Notes under the pieces: model-generated
The model's input: the letters and a program-made list of their open reading frames with translations, nothing else
Databases searched by the model: none
Told to the model about the DNA's origin: nothing
Position numbers and translations under genes: made by a program
In this document: positions 27,258 through 36,409 of the stretch, in pieces
Layout of the letters: every line of letters starts with the position of its first letter
Numbering within the stretch: position 1 is the stretch's first letter
Origin: Acidobacteriaceae bacterium
Lineage (GTDB): Bacteria; Acidobacteriota; Terriglobia; Terriglobales; Acidobacteriaceae
Assembly: GCA_030041435.1 (NCBI GenBank)
Contig: JASHNW010000069.1
Location: 56,301-120,300, forward strand
Reading direction: 5' to 3'
Length of the DNA stretch: 64,000 bases

Positions 27258-28121
27258 ATGCATACGCGGCGAACCTTCCTCCGCAATTCGGCGACGCTGC
27301 TCCCCGCAATGGCCCTTGCCGGACGCGGTTTATGGGCGGCGGAGAGCATTCCGCTCGGCGTTCAGCTCTATACAGTTCGAAAACAGGCGGAGCAGGACCT
27401 GCCGCACGTCATCGATCAGATTCGCCGCATCGGCTACCAGGAGGTCGAAACCTATCCGGGCATCTACACCTATTCCGCCGCTGCGTTGCAGCACCTGATC
27501 GCCGATGCCGGCCTCAGCGCGCCCAGCGGCCACTTCAGTTACAACGACCTCGATACCCGCTTCAACTACGCGAAAGAACTTGGCCTTTCGTGGATGGTAT
27601 GCTCCATGATTTTGCCTTCCCTGTGGAATTCAGCCGACGGCTTCGGGACAGCGGCGAAACAATTCAACGCGTGGGGCCGGCGAGCGCAGGAGATGGGCAT
27701 GCGTTTCGCCTTCCATAATCACGATTACGAATTCCGTCCCCTTCCGCCGCAGCAGGCCGGTCTTACCGGCTACGATGTGCTCATCAGCCAGACTGATCCC
27801 GAACTTGTTTTCTTTGAAGTCGACTGCTACTGGGTTGCCCAGGCCGGGCACGACCCCGTCCAGCTGATGCGACGGCTGGGGCAACGCGTCAAAATGCTGC
27901 ACCTGAAGGACCGCAAGCCCGGCTTTCCGCCCTCGTTTGAGATGAACCAGGCGTCTGCCCATTTTGAGCCAGTGGGCAGCGGGTCTCTCGACTGGAAAGC
28001 CATCCTTGCGGAAGCGGAGCGCCAGGGAGTTGAGCACTATTTTGTGGAGCAGGACCAAACTGCCGGCCCTCCCCTCGACGCCATCCGCAGGAGCTACAAC
28101 TATCTGCGCAGCATCACGTAG
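27258..28121 (+). CDS. Tat-exported sugar phosphate isomerase/epimerase-like TIM-barrel protein
   Basis: A 287-residue protein. The N-terminus MHTRRTFLRNSATLL has the twin-arginine pattern, followed by a hydrophobic stretch and AxA-type site, so export by Tat is likely. The xylose-isomerase-like TIM barrel shows PLGVQLYTVRK, AFHNHDYEF, FFEVDCYWVAQAG and MLHLKDRKPG, which supply the usual Glu/His/Asp metal ligands. The family acts on sugars or inositols; the substrate is unknown. The ATG at 27258 is preferred over 27243 because it matches a Tat signal; the two differ by five residues. Confidence 0.87.
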   Translation: MHTRRTFLRNSATLLPAMALAGRGLWAAESIPLGVQLYTVRKQAEQDLPHVIDQIRRIGYQEVETYPGIYTYSAAALQHLIADAGLSAPSGHFSYNDLDTRFNYAKELGLSWMVCSMILPSLWNSADGFGTAAKQFNAWGRRAQEMGMRFAFHNHDYEFRPLPPQQAGLTGYDVLISQTDPELVFFEVDCYWVAQAGHDPVQLMRRLGQRVKMLHLKDRKPGFPPSFEMNQASAHFEPVGSGSLDWKAILAEAERQGVEHYFVEQDQTAGPPLDAIRRSYNYLRSIT

Positions 28122-28132
28122 ATGCGTGCGGC

Positions 28133-28960
28133 TCAGGCTTCTGCAACCGTCGGATTCACCAGCTGGCCGAGCCCGGCAATCTCCACCGTCACCGTCTCGT
28201 CCGGTTTCAGCCAGCGTTGCGGCTTTCTTCCCAGCCCAACCCCTTGCGGCGTGCCGGTGCTGATGATGTCTCCCGGCTCCAGCGGCGTGATCGACGAGAT
28301 GTACGCGATCAGTTCCGGCACGCGGAAGATCAGCTCGCGCGTGTTCGAATGCTGCATCTCTTCGCCGTCGATGTCCAGCCGGATATCCAGCCCATGCGGG
28401 TCTGGAATTTCGTCCGCTGTCACAATCGCGGGGCCGATCGGGCAGAATGTTGGAAAGCTCTTGCCGAGGGTCCACTGCGAAGTAGCCAGTTGCACATCGC
28501 GCGCGCTCACGTCGTTCAGAATCGTGTATCCGAACACGTGCTCCCGCCAGTTCGCTGCCTGAATCTTCGCGCCACCCCTGCCGATCACGACCGCAAATTC
28601 CGCCTCGTAATCCGGCTGCGTTGAAATCTTCGGCAGCACGATCGGCGCGTTTGGCCCGATGACCGACGATGAGAGCTTGACAAACACAGTGGGCACCGCC
28701 GGAATCTCCATTTTCGACTCGATTGCGTGGTCTCGATAGTTCAGCCCGATGCAGAAAATCCGCGGCGGGTTTGGCAAAGGCGCAAGCAACCTGGCCTGAT
28801 CGAGTGGAATCCGCGTCCCACGCGGAACCGGCGAGCGCCGGCTTGCAATTAAATCCAGCGCACTGCCAAATCCCTGCTCCGACAGGTCGAGAATCCCGTC
28901 ATCGAACAGCGCGCCCGCCCCTGGCCTGTCATCTGCCAGCGAAAACGTAACTAACTTCAT
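28133..28960 (-). CDS. FAH-family hydrolase, probably acting after L-fuconate dehydratase
   Basis: A 275-residue protein with a short FAH fold. Visible are IFCIGLNYRDHAIE, the metal-binding DYEAEFAVVIGRGG, GYTILNDVSARDVQ and the PGDIISTGTPQGVG turn. Its start overlaps the fucD-like stop by 4 nt, so the two are coupled. In oxidative L-fucose pathways FAH-fold enzymes cleave 2,4-diketo-3-deoxy-L-fuconate; that is the most probable role here, by context. Other 2-oxo-acid hydrolase activities remain possible. Confidence 0.88.
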   Translation of the reverse strand: MKLVTFSLADDRPGAGALFDDGILDLSEQGFGSALDLIASRRSPVPRGTRIPLDQARLLAPLPNPPRIFCIGLNYRDHAIESKMEIPAVPTVFVKLSSSVIGPNAPIVLPKISTQPDYEAEFAVVIGRGGAKIQAANWREHVFGYTILNDVSARDVQLATSQWTLGKSFPTFCPIGPAIVTADEIPDPHGLDIRLDIDGEEMQHSNTRELIFRVPELIAYISSITPLEPGDIISTGTPQGVGLGRKPQRWLKPDETVTVEIAGLGQLVNPTVAEA

Positions 28961-30258
28961 TGCTTATCCCTCCATGCCGGCCCGTCAGGGAAGCTGTACA
29001 TGGCCAGCGTCTCCGGCTTGATCTCGGTGCTGTATCCCGGCTGGTCCGGCAGCAGGTATCGGCCGCGCCGCATCCGCACCGGATCGACAAAATGCTCGTG
29101 CAGGTGATCGACGAACTCCGTCACCCGGTCTTCCAGCGTCGCAGATGCTCGCAGAAAATCGAACACCGACAAATGCTGCACCATCTCGCACAGGCCCACG
29201 CCTCCGGCATGAGGGCACACCGGAATCCCGAACTTCGCAGCCATCAGAATCACGGCCAGATTCTCGTTGACTCCCGCCAGCCGGCAGCTGTCGATCTGAG
29301 CGACGTCAATCGCTCCCGCCTGCATTAGCTGTTTGAATATGACGCGATTCTGGCAGTGCTCGCCGGTCGCAATGCGCACGCCCGTTTCACGCCGAATGCG
29401 CGCATGACCCAGGATGTCGTCCGGGCTGGTGGGTTCCTCCATCCACCACAGGCCCACTTCAGCCAGTTGCCGGGTCCGCCGGATCGCCTCGTCCACATCC
29501 CACTTCTGATTGGCGTCCATCATCAGCTTCGCGTCCGGGCCAATCTTCTCGCGTACCATCCGTGCGCGGCGCAGATCCTCCCCGGACTCCCCGCCGACCT
29601 TCAGTTTGAAATGGGTCCATCCCTCCGCCAGCGCTTCGTGAGCCAGTTGCGCGATGCGCTCATCGCTGTAGCCAAACCACCCCACGCTTGTCGTGTAGGC
29701 CGGATAACCATCGCGCTCCAGTTGGCGGACCCGCTCCGCCATCCCGCGCTCCCGGTCGCGCAGCAGTTCGACAGCTTCTTCCGGCCGCAGCACGTCGGTG
29801 ATATAGCTAAAATCAATCGCTCCCGCAATCTGCTCCGCCGGCATCTCCGCCAGCAGTCGCCACAGCGGCTTCTGCTCTGCGCGTGCATACAGATCCCACA
29901 CTGCGTTGATCAGCGCCGCCGCCGCCAGATGCACCACACCCTTCTCCGGCCCCAGCCAGCGGTATTGCGTATCTCCCGTCACCTGCCGGCAGAAGCCTGC
30001 AAAGTCGCTGGTGATCGATTCCAGCGTCCATCCCACGGCAAAGTGCGACAAATACTGTAACGCCAGCACGCACAAATCCGTTCCGCGTCCCAGCGTGAAC
30101 GTCAGCCCGTAGCCGCGCAGACCCTGGTTCGTCTCCAAAATGCAGTACGCCGCCGAATAATCGGGGTCCTTGTTCACGGCGTCCGATCCAATCGCCTCCC
30201 GCGAAGTGGGGAAGCGCAGATCGATGACCCGTGCGCCGGTGATTGTCAGTTCACTCAT
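28957..30258 (-). CDS. L-fuconate dehydratase-like enolase-superfamily enzyme
   Basis: A 433-residue mandelate-racemase-group enzyme that by family should dehydrate L-fuconate to 2-keto-3-deoxy-L-fuconate. Features are the N-terminal DPDYSAAYCILETNQGLRGY and the large cap FTLGRGTDLCV. The barrel contains FKLKVGGESGEDL (catalytic Lys pair), LMMDANQKWDV, WMEEPTSPDDI and ATGEHCQNRV as metal ligands, and the CPHAGGVGLCEM catalytic His. The TFTLGRG and ANQKWDV motifs are typical of FucD and human ENOSF1. It is coupled to the FAH gene; no fucose dehydrogenase or lactonase is adjacent. Confidence 0.9.
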   Translation of the reverse strand: MSELTITGARVIDLRFPTSREAIGSDAVNKDPDYSAAYCILETNQGLRGYGLTFTLGRGTDLCVLALQYLSHFAVGWTLESITSDFAGFCRQVTGDTQYRWLGPEKGVVHLAAAALINAVWDLYARAEQKPLWRLLAEMPAEQIAGAIDFSYITDVLRPEEAVELLRDRERGMAERVRQLERDGYPAYTTSVGWFGYSDERIAQLAHEALAEGWTHFKLKVGGESGEDLRRARMVREKIGPDAKLMMDANQKWDVDEAIRRTRQLAEVGLWWMEEPTSPDDILGHARIRRETGVRIATGEHCQNRVIFKQLMQAGAIDVAQIDSCRLAGVNENLAVILMAAKFGIPVCPHAGGVGLCEMVQHLSVFDFLRASATLEDRVTEFVDHLHEHFVDPVRMRRGRYLLPDQPGYSTEIKPETLAMYSFPDGPAWRDKQ

Positions 30259-30521
30259 CCGCTGATCTCAGTCTCCCTGCTGATGCTCTCTTTGCGGCGC
30301 TTCTGCGGCAAATCTCAAGGGTCGTCCTCGCCTCTTCAATCGCGCGCTGCGCTGCGCATCCGGAAAGAAAACAATAGAACAAATCCAGCCACAAAGCTCC
30401 CCTGTGCCACCGTGCTACCATTTTGCGTCGATTGAAAACGCCCGCCTCAGGCTCACTGTCGCGCACACCAGGCGCGGCACGGGCAGGCCGCGCCGGCGCA
30501 AAAGAAGACAGAGGGTGTCCA

Positions 30522-31709
30522 ATGCGAATTCGAATCTGCCGGGCCCTGACCGTGGTTTTGGCCCTCCTCGTAATGTATCCGGTTGCAGCCCCTGCGCTCG
30601 ATAACGGTCTGGCCCGCACGCCACCGATGGGCTGGAACAGCTGGAACAAATTTGCCTGCGCCGGCCTCAACGAGCAGGTCATTCGCGAGACCGCTGACAT
30701 CATTGCCAGCAACGGCATGAAAGACGCCGGCTACGAGTACGTCAATCTGGACGACTGCTGGCAGATCAGCCGTGACGCCAGCGGCAACATCGTGCCCGAC
30801 CCTTCCAAATTCCCTTCCGGCATCAAGGCTCTCGCTGACTATGTTCACAGCAAGGGCCTCAAAATCGGCCTCTATACCGACGTCGGCACGAATACCTGCG
30901 CCGGCCGGCCCGGCAGCGCGGGCCACGAGTACCAGGACGCGAAGCAGTACGCCGCATGGGGCATCGACTATGTCAAGGTCGACTGGTGCCACACCTTTCC
31001 CGGCCAGAACGCCGAGGCCTCCTACACGCTCTTCCGCGACGCTATCGCCGCTTCCGGCCGTCCCATGGTGTTCAGCATCTGCGAGTGGGGCTCGAACAAG
31101 CCCTGGCTGTGGGCCGGCCCTGTCGGCAATCTCTCCCGCTCCACCGACGACATCCAGGACTGCTGGAGCTGCAAGCGCACCTGGGGCGGCAACGGCGTCG
31201 TCCAGATCATCGACCTGATGAACAATATCTGGATGTACTCCGGCCCCGGCCACTGGAACGATCCCGACATGCTCGAAGTCGGCAATGGAGGCCTGACCAC
31301 TGAAGAGGACCGCGCGCACTTCAGCATGTGGGCGCTGTTCTCTGCGCCGCTGCTCGTCGGCACCGATCTCTCCCACATGTCCGACGCGACGAAATCGATC
31401 CTCCTGAATAAAGAAGTCATTGCGATCGACCAGGACCCGCTCGGCATCCAGGGGCATCGCGTGAAGAAAGACGGCGACCTCGAGGTCTGGTCGAAGCAGC
31501 TTGCCAATGGCGGCCGCGCGGTCGTCCTCTTCAATCGCAGCGCATCTGCAGCGCCCATCGCCGTCGACTGGACGGACATCGGCTACCCCGACTCGATCTC
31601 TGCCACCGTGCACGATCTGTGGTCCGGCAAGACGACTACGGATCAGAAGGGAAGCTACTCCGCTCAGGTGCCCAGCCACGGCGTTGTGATGGTGACGGTG
31701 ATGCCGTAA
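30522..31709 (+). CDS. Secreted alpha-galactosidase (GH27)
   Basis: A 395-residue enzyme with a signal peptide (VVLALLVMYPVAAPA). It should cleave terminal alpha-linked galactose. GH27 features include TPPMGWNSWNKFAC, YVNLDDCWQ, the nucleophile D154 in YVKVDWCH, and the acid/base region SRSTDDIQDCW. A C-terminal antiparallel beta domain starts near DGDLEVWSKQL. The ATG at 30522 is chosen for the signal peptide; the 33 extra upstream residues of the longer frame are basic and not conserved. It is divergent from fucD, with 263 nt between starts and no recognisable gene there. Confidence 0.94.
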   Translation: MRIRICRALTVVLALLVMYPVAAPALDNGLARTPPMGWNSWNKFACAGLNEQVIRETADIIASNGMKDAGYEYVNLDDCWQISRDASGNIVPDPSKFPSGIKALADYVHSKGLKIGLYTDVGTNTCAGRPGSAGHEYQDAKQYAAWGIDYVKVDWCHTFPGQNAEASYTLFRDAIAASGRPMVFSICEWGSNKPWLWAGPVGNLSRSTDDIQDCWSCKRTWGGNGVVQIIDLMNNIWMYSGPGHWNDPDMLEVGNGGLTTEEDRAHFSMWALFSAPLLVGTDLSHMSDATKSILLNKEVIAIDQDPLGIQGHRVKKDGDLEVWSKQLANGGRAVVLFNRSASAAPIAVDWTDIGYPDSISATVHDLWSGKTTTDQKGSYSAQVPSHGVVMVTVMP

Positions 31710-31774
31710 ACGTAACTGCAGCGGTGACGCTTATCGTGGCGGCGAGAAATTCCGTCGCCGGAAATGACCCAGCC

Positions 31775-33442
31775 CTACCGCACCCATCCGCGATTTGCCT
31801 GATAGTCGAAGTGAATCAGACCGTCGCGATAATCGATCTGGAGCATGGTCAGACCGATCGTGTTCGCTCCGATCAGCCCCGACACTTCCATTCCGGTGCT
31901 TTTACTGATGTCCGAGAAGTCCCACGCCGGAATGTCCACGTTCTTCTGGCCAAGATGCGCGAAGTAGAACGTGATCTCATCGGCCAGATAGACGTTTTGT
32001 ACCCGTCCGCTGATGCCCTTGATCGGCAACTGGTCTCCGGCCGCATGGACCTTCGTTACCTCGCGTGCTGCATCCACGGCCACACTGGTGACCCACGCTC
32101 CCGTATCCAGGATCATGAGCTTCGTCACTTTCCGGTCCAGTGAAACCGGCAGCAGCAACTGATGGCCTACCCGGTACACATCAGTCCAGTCCTTCATCTC
32201 CGGCGCAACATAACGATCGTAAGGCCCGTGGGCCTGCGCCGTTCCCGCCTGCGAGGTTTCTGACGAATTTGGCCCATTGGCCGCAGGTTCGCCCTGCTCC
32301 GTCTCGCCTTCCACCTGATCGCTCCTTAAACCTGGTGGAGCAGCGGTCACACCCGGCCTCGGGGGCAAGGGCCCAAGGCCGAGTTTGCGCATTGGATAGT
32401 CGAGGGTCACCAAAAAATTCGAAAAGACGTCCATGCCGATCAGTCCGTCTTCCTCCACGACATTGCGGCTGTCGAGCACACGCACGGCGCAATCTTTGAA
32501 TTCGAGTCCGCCAATCTCAATCGAGTCCGCATAGGCCGCATAACCCGATTTTGGCCCCTGCGACCCGATGCCCGACACCTCCTGCTGCGACACCGCTTGC
32601 AGGCCGGCACGTTCCGCTACGGATCGGCTCACCAGAATTCCAGCCGCGCCGGTGTCGATCTGCAGCTGCGCGCTTTTTCCGTTCAGCTTCACATCCAGCC
32701 CAAACGCGCGAATGTGGTTCGCATCCTGCAGGAGATAAGCAAAAGGAATCTGCGTCGAATCCACTTTGGACGCTAATCGGCAGGCCCGGTGCGGCTGCGC
32801 GGCCGTGCGCTTCATGAAATCCAGCAGTTGCTGCATGTGCCGGATATCGTCCGGATCGTCGCCGGTTGGCGATGCCAGATAGGCGCTCATCTCCTGCATG
32901 CGTTCTGCCGGCGGCAGCGTCCAGATCCACTCGCGACGAATCTCCGCGTCGTGCGGATCCAGCATGTGGGCCGTCCGCGCTTCCGTCAGTGCCGTCGCGA
33001 ACAGCGATTGCATGCGTGCCAGCCGGGCGTACAGCAGGTGAACGCGCGCATAGCATGGATCGGCAGCCATGGCTGCGCGCAGCGTGCCCCACGCGGTCCA
33101 GGGCTCCCCGGCGCGCACCTGGGCTTCCGCCAGGGCCGTGAGCACGACAGCGCTGCGCGGCGCCGCGCTCACCGCCTTCTGCGCGAGAGCCTCGGCGTCC
33201 GCCCATTTCTGCTGGCGCAGCAGCACTTCAACCAGCCCGGCGCTTGCTGCCGGGTTATTTCCGGACTGGCCCAGTTCGCCACGATACAAGGCGGCCGCCT
33301 GATCGTAGTCGCCGCGCAGGAAGGCCAGTTGCGCATCGGACGGCTTCGCGGTCGGCGCCACCGGACACGACAGAGCCCAGGCCGCTGGCGTGGCCGCAAT
33401 GGCTGCGATTGCCGCAAGCATCCAGCTTCGTATGATGTGCAA
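31775..33442 (-). CDS. Secreted TPR protein with two retropepsin-like aspartic protease domains
   Basis: A 555-residue protein. A signal peptide lies at residues 1-24 and TPR-like helices fill ~35-165. The first aspartyl-protease-like domain has D263 in LQIDTGAAGILVS and the partner strand EDGLIGMDVFSNFLVTLDY. A Pro/Gly/Glu-rich linker spans ~360-410. The second domain has D446 in LMILDTGAWVTSV and MEVSGLIGANTIGLTMLQIDY. Each DTG motif belongs to a retropepsin-like half-domain, so the two may pair within one chain like pepsin lobes (inference). Periplasmic location is expected; no substrate is known. Confidence 0.85.
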   Translation of the reverse strand: MHIIRSWMLAAIAAIAATPAAWALSCPVAPTAKPSDAQLAFLRGDYDQAAALYRGELGQSGNNPAASAGLVEVLLRQQKWADAEALAQKAVSAAPRSAVVLTALAEAQVRAGEPWTAWGTLRAAMAADPCYARVHLLYARLARMQSLFATALTEARTAHMLDPHDAEIRREWIWTLPPAERMQEMSAYLASPTGDDPDDIRHMQQLLDFMKRTAAQPHRACRLASKVDSTQIPFAYLLQDANHIRAFGLDVKLNGKSAQLQIDTGAAGILVSRSVAERAGLQAVSQQEVSGIGSQGPKSGYAAYADSIEIGGLEFKDCAVRVLDSRNVVEEDGLIGMDVFSNFLVTLDYPMRKLGLGPLPPRPGVTAAPPGLRSDQVEGETEQGEPAANGPNSSETSQAGTAQAHGPYDRYVAPEMKDWTDVYRVGHQLLLPVSLDRKVTKLMILDTGAWVTSVAVDAAREVTKVHAAGDQLPIKGISGRVQNVYLADEITFYFAHLGQKNVDIPAWDFSDISKSTGMEVSGLIGANTIGLTMLQIDYRDGLIHFDYQANRGWVR

Positions 33443-33565
33443 CTGAATCCTCTGCCTGGTCGTCCACTAAACCAACAAGCTATCATGCGCCGCAGGCTTC
33501 CGGCGTGACGTCCGCTGTCGCATTCCCAGGTTTCAGTTGGATGAAAACTCAGGTAGCCTGAAGGG

Positions 33566-34633
33566 ATGAGCAGTCCGTCCGCCGCCCTTCTTTATCCCGA
33601 TTCCTCGGCTCGCACACGCCTGCTGGAAACGCCTTTTTCTGCCGATTTCACGCCCGGCGCGCGGGCCGCCATCGCCACGTGTCTGCGTGTCGAACCCACG
33701 GAGAAGGTCACGCTCATTTGCGACCGGGCAACCATCGAGATTGCAGCGTCCCTGGCATCGGAACTGTCTGCGAATGGCTGCCGGTGGAATGCGTACGTGC
33801 TCGAAGACCTGGCGCCTCGGCCGCTGACCGATATGCCGGCGGAAATTCTGGACGATATGGAAACTTCGGACGTGAGCATCTTCGCCGTCCAGGTGCAGCG
33901 CAACGAACTGGGCTCGCGGATGCAGATGACCGAAGTGGTCAACCGGCGGCGGATGCGGCACGCGCACATGGTGAACATCACCCCGCAGATTATGTGCGAA
34001 GGCATGCGCGCCGATTACGACCGCGTCGACCGCCTTTCGCAGAAGGTGATTGAGAAGGCGCGGAGGGCGCGGTTCATTCGCGCAACAACGGCGGCGGGTA
34101 CGGACATTCGCGCTGAGATGAATCCCGACTACAAGTGGCTCAAGACTTCGGGAATCATCTCGCCGGACAAGTGGGGCAATCTGCCGGGCGGAGAAATTTT
34201 CACCGCGCCGGGCGAAGTGAATGGCACGTTTGTCGTCGATGGCGTGGTCGGCGATTTTCTCTGCGCGCAGTACGGGCTGCTGGAGGCTTCTCCTCTCACC
34301 ATTGAGATTCGCGGGAATCGCATCGTGTCGTGCAGCTCCAAAAATCGGCAATTGCAGCAGGACTTCGAAGCATACACGCACACCGACGAGAATTCCGACC
34401 GCGTAGGCGAGTTCGCCATCGGTACCAACATCGGCGTGGAGCGGGTGATCGGCAATATACTGCAGGACGAAAAGTTTCCCGGCATCCACATTGCGTTCGG
34501 CAACCCTTACGGCGAACACACGGGCGCACCGTGGCACAGCTCAACGCACATCGACGTGGTAGGGCTGCGATTCAACATTTGGATTGAGGACGAATTCGTC
34601 ATGCGTGAGGGCAAGTTTCTCATAGAGCCGTAG
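33566..34633 (+). CDS. M29-family metalloaminopeptidase
   Basis: A 355-residue cytoplasmic aminopeptidase of the thermophilic M29 (AmpS/AmpT) family, removing N-terminal residues using a two-metal site. Key parts are WGNLPGGEIFTAPGEVNGTF, which supplies metal Glu residues, and the C-terminal IHIAFGNPYGEHTG ... WHSSTHIDVV with metal His/Asp. It begins at the ATG just after GAAGGG. Its end is 46 nt before the aldo/keto reductase, which may be co-transcribed. Confidence 0.9.
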   Translation: MSSPSAALLYPDSSARTRLLETPFSADFTPGARAAIATCLRVEPTEKVTLICDRATIEIAASLASELSANGCRWNAYVLEDLAPRPLTDMPAEILDDMETSDVSIFAVQVQRNELGSRMQMTEVVNRRRMRHAHMVNITPQIMCEGMRADYDRVDRLSQKVIEKARRARFIRATTAAGTDIRAEMNPDYKWLKTSGIISPDKWGNLPGGEIFTAPGEVNGTFVVDGVVGDFLCAQYGLLEASPLTIEIRGNRIVSCSSKNRQLQQDFEAYTHTDENSDRVGEFAIGTNIGVERVIGNILQDEKFPGIHIAFGNPYGEHTGAPWHSSTHIDVVGLRFNIWIEDEFVMREGKFLIEP

Positions 34634-34679
34634 CGGTTCGATTTTGCAGCTCGCATGGCTCTGACGGCATCGAAGAAGC

Positions 34680-35663
34680 ATGGCGACAACGACTCCTTCT
34701 GCAATCTTCACGACGCGCGCGCTGGGCAGTTCCGGCCTTCAGCTCTCGCCCATTGGTTACGGCGCCTGGGCTATCGGCGGCGGCAACTGGGAGTTTGCGT
34801 GGGGCGCGCAGGACGACAATGAATCGCTGCGCACCATCGAGTGCGCGCTCGACCGCGGCATCAACTGGATCGACACGGCGGCAATTTACGGCCTCGGCCA
34901 TTCGGAAGAAGTCGTGGGCAAGGCGCTGCGGCATCGCGCGCAGAAGCCGCTCGTCTTCACCAAGTGCTCCATGCGCTGGCACGCGGACCGGAGCATCTGG
35001 CGCAGCCTGCAGCGCGCTTCCCTCGAAGAAGAGGTGGAGAATTCGCTGCGGCGGCTGGGCGTGGACACCATCGATCTATACCAGATTCACTGGCCCAATC
35101 CTGAGGAAGAAATTGAAGAGGGCTGGGAGACGCTGGCCCGCTTCCAGGAACAGGGCAAGGTGCGCTACATCGGCGTTTCGAACTTCACCGTGGAGCAGAT
35201 GAAGCGCGCGCAAAAAATCGCTCCCATCACATCCCTGCAGCCGCCGTATTCGCTGCTGCGGCGCGCGATCGAGACGGAGATACTTCCTTTCTGCCTCGAG
35301 AACAACATCGGCGTGATCAACTACTCGCCCATGCTTTCCGGTTTGCTCACCGGCAAGATGACAGCGGAGCGAATCAGGAACCTGCCGGAGGACGACTGGC
35401 GGAAGCGTAACCCCAGTTTTCAGTCACCGCTGCTCGAGCGCAACCTTGCGCTGGTCGAGTTGCTGCGGGAGATCGGTCATGAGCATGGGGTCGAGCCCGG
35501 CGTGGTGGCCATAGCGTGGACGCTGCGCCATCCCGCGATTACGGCAGCCATTGTGGGCGCGCGCCGGCCGGATCAGGTGGATGGCGTGATCCCGGCGGCG
35601 ACGTTCCGGCTGACGGATGCCGAGGCGGCGCGGATCGAGGGCTGGCTCGCGGAACATCCGTAG
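34680..35663 (+). CDS. Aldo/keto reductase
   Basis: A 327-residue NADPH-dependent oxidoreductase of the AKR (beta/alpha)8 family. The catalytic tetrad is visible: Asp and Tyr in WIDTAAIYGLGHSEE, Lys in LVFTKCSM and His in DLYQIHWPNP. The cofactor C-terminal part has VGARRPDQVDG. The sequence FTTRALGSSGLQLSPIGYGAWAI opens like YajO/GsP69-type reductases. Substrate is unknown; sugar metabolism is suggested only by the region. Confidence 0.92.
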   Translation: MATTTPSAIFTTRALGSSGLQLSPIGYGAWAIGGGNWEFAWGAQDDNESLRTIECALDRGINWIDTAAIYGLGHSEEVVGKALRHRAQKPLVFTKCSMRWHADRSIWRSLQRASLEEEVENSLRRLGVDTIDLYQIHWPNPEEEIEEGWETLARFQEQGKVRYIGVSNFTVEQMKRAQKIAPITSLQPPYSLLRRAIETEILPFCLENNIGVINYSPMLSGLLTGKMTAERIRNLPEDDWRKRNPSFQSPLLERNLALVELLREIGHEHGVEPGVVAIAWTLRHPAITAAIVGARRPDQVDGVIPAATFRLTDAEAARIEGWLAEHP

Positions 35664-36022
35664 GGGGTGCCCCCTCCCGACCGGGACGGTGACAGGTTGC
35701 TGGATGTCAATGCGCTATAAAGTGTCTCGATAGGGCAATGACAAGCCGGTGCTAAGAAGGCGGTCCCAGCCACGTCATCTTCCTGATTGATTTCAAATAC
35801 TTAGCTCATATTCTGAAAGTGACGGCCCTAGTTCCAGTGCCGCTGCGGTTGCTCCGTCTGTTCGCAGCGTTGTTCGCGGAGCCCGCCGACGTATTCCTGT
35901 CGAAAATTGAGGTTCGGCATCAATTTCTTTGATATTCTCGATGAATGAATAACGTTTATTAATTGTCATGTTGACATTTATGAGAATCACGAGCATAGTT
36001 AGTTGTGTTTGGTAAAGATTGC
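35664..36022. other. 359-nt AT-richer intergenic region ahead of the DUF2089 operon
   Basis: No convincing coding frame. Base composition from about 35780 is visibly more AT-rich than the flanking genes. It contains the promoter and palindrome at 35964-35999 listed separately. Confidence 0.6.
35964..35999 (+). promoter_or_regulatory. Sigma70-like promoter with overlapping palindromic operator
   Basis: TTGACA at 35971-35976, then 17 nt, then CATAGT at 35994-35999 (4/6 to TATAAT). The -35 is embedded in the inverted repeat TGTCA-TGT-TGACA at 35964-35976. The DUF2089 gene starts at 36023, giving a short leader of under ~20 nt. Palindrome overlap with the -35 box suggests a repressor site, perhaps autoregulatory. 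Confidence 0.6.
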
Positions 36023-36409
36023 ATGGCGAATGAGACAAAAACGGTATCGGACTGGCAAGAGCTGACGCGACTGACGCAGGGTGAGCCGATTGTCGTGGAG
36101 CGGGTGCGACTGACTGACAAGGCGATCGCCATTGAGGGTGCATTTGAGCTTCCGCAGCTGGCGCGCCTGAACGCCGAGGACCAGGTGTTTGTCGTTGCAT
36201 TCCTGCGCAGTCACGGCTCCATCAAGGAAATGGAGCAGGTTTTCGGAGTGAGCTACCCGACCATTAAGGCGCGGCTGACTCGGATTGCCGGGAGGCTGGA
36301 GTTTGTGGAAACGAATCCAGCGCCGCCGCGGGCCGAGGTGCTGGAGCGGCTCAAGCGGGGCGAGATTACCGCGGCAGAAGCAATTAAGGACCTGGAGGCG
36401 CTGCGATGA
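36023..36409 (+). CDS. DUF2089-type helix-turn-helix protein
   Basis: A 128-residue protein. After an N-terminal beta-rich region, residues ~48-95 (NAEDQVFVVAFLRSHGSIKEMEQVFGVSYPTIKARL) form a sigma-region-4-like helix-turn-helix. The C-terminus EVLERLKRGEITAAEAIKDL is a SHOCT-like helical motif. This is the DUF2089 layout, although the zinc-ribbon often seen at the N-terminus of the family is absent. ATG at 36023 is favoured; a GTG at 36005 is possible. It overlaps the next gene by 4 nt (ATGA). It is likely the DNA-binding regulator of this operon. Confidence 0.85.
   Translation: MANETKTVSDWQELTRLTQGEPIVVERVRLTDKAIAIEGAFELPQLARLNAEDQVFVVAFLRSHGSIKEMEQVFGVSYPTIKARLTRIAGRLEFVETNPAPPRAEVLERLKRGEITAAEAIKDLEALR

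Noticed and set aside
35793..36200. A minus-strand open frame across the promoter region and the DUF2089 gene
   Set aside because: No domain, no ribosome site, and it is covered by the promoter and the DUF2089 gene.
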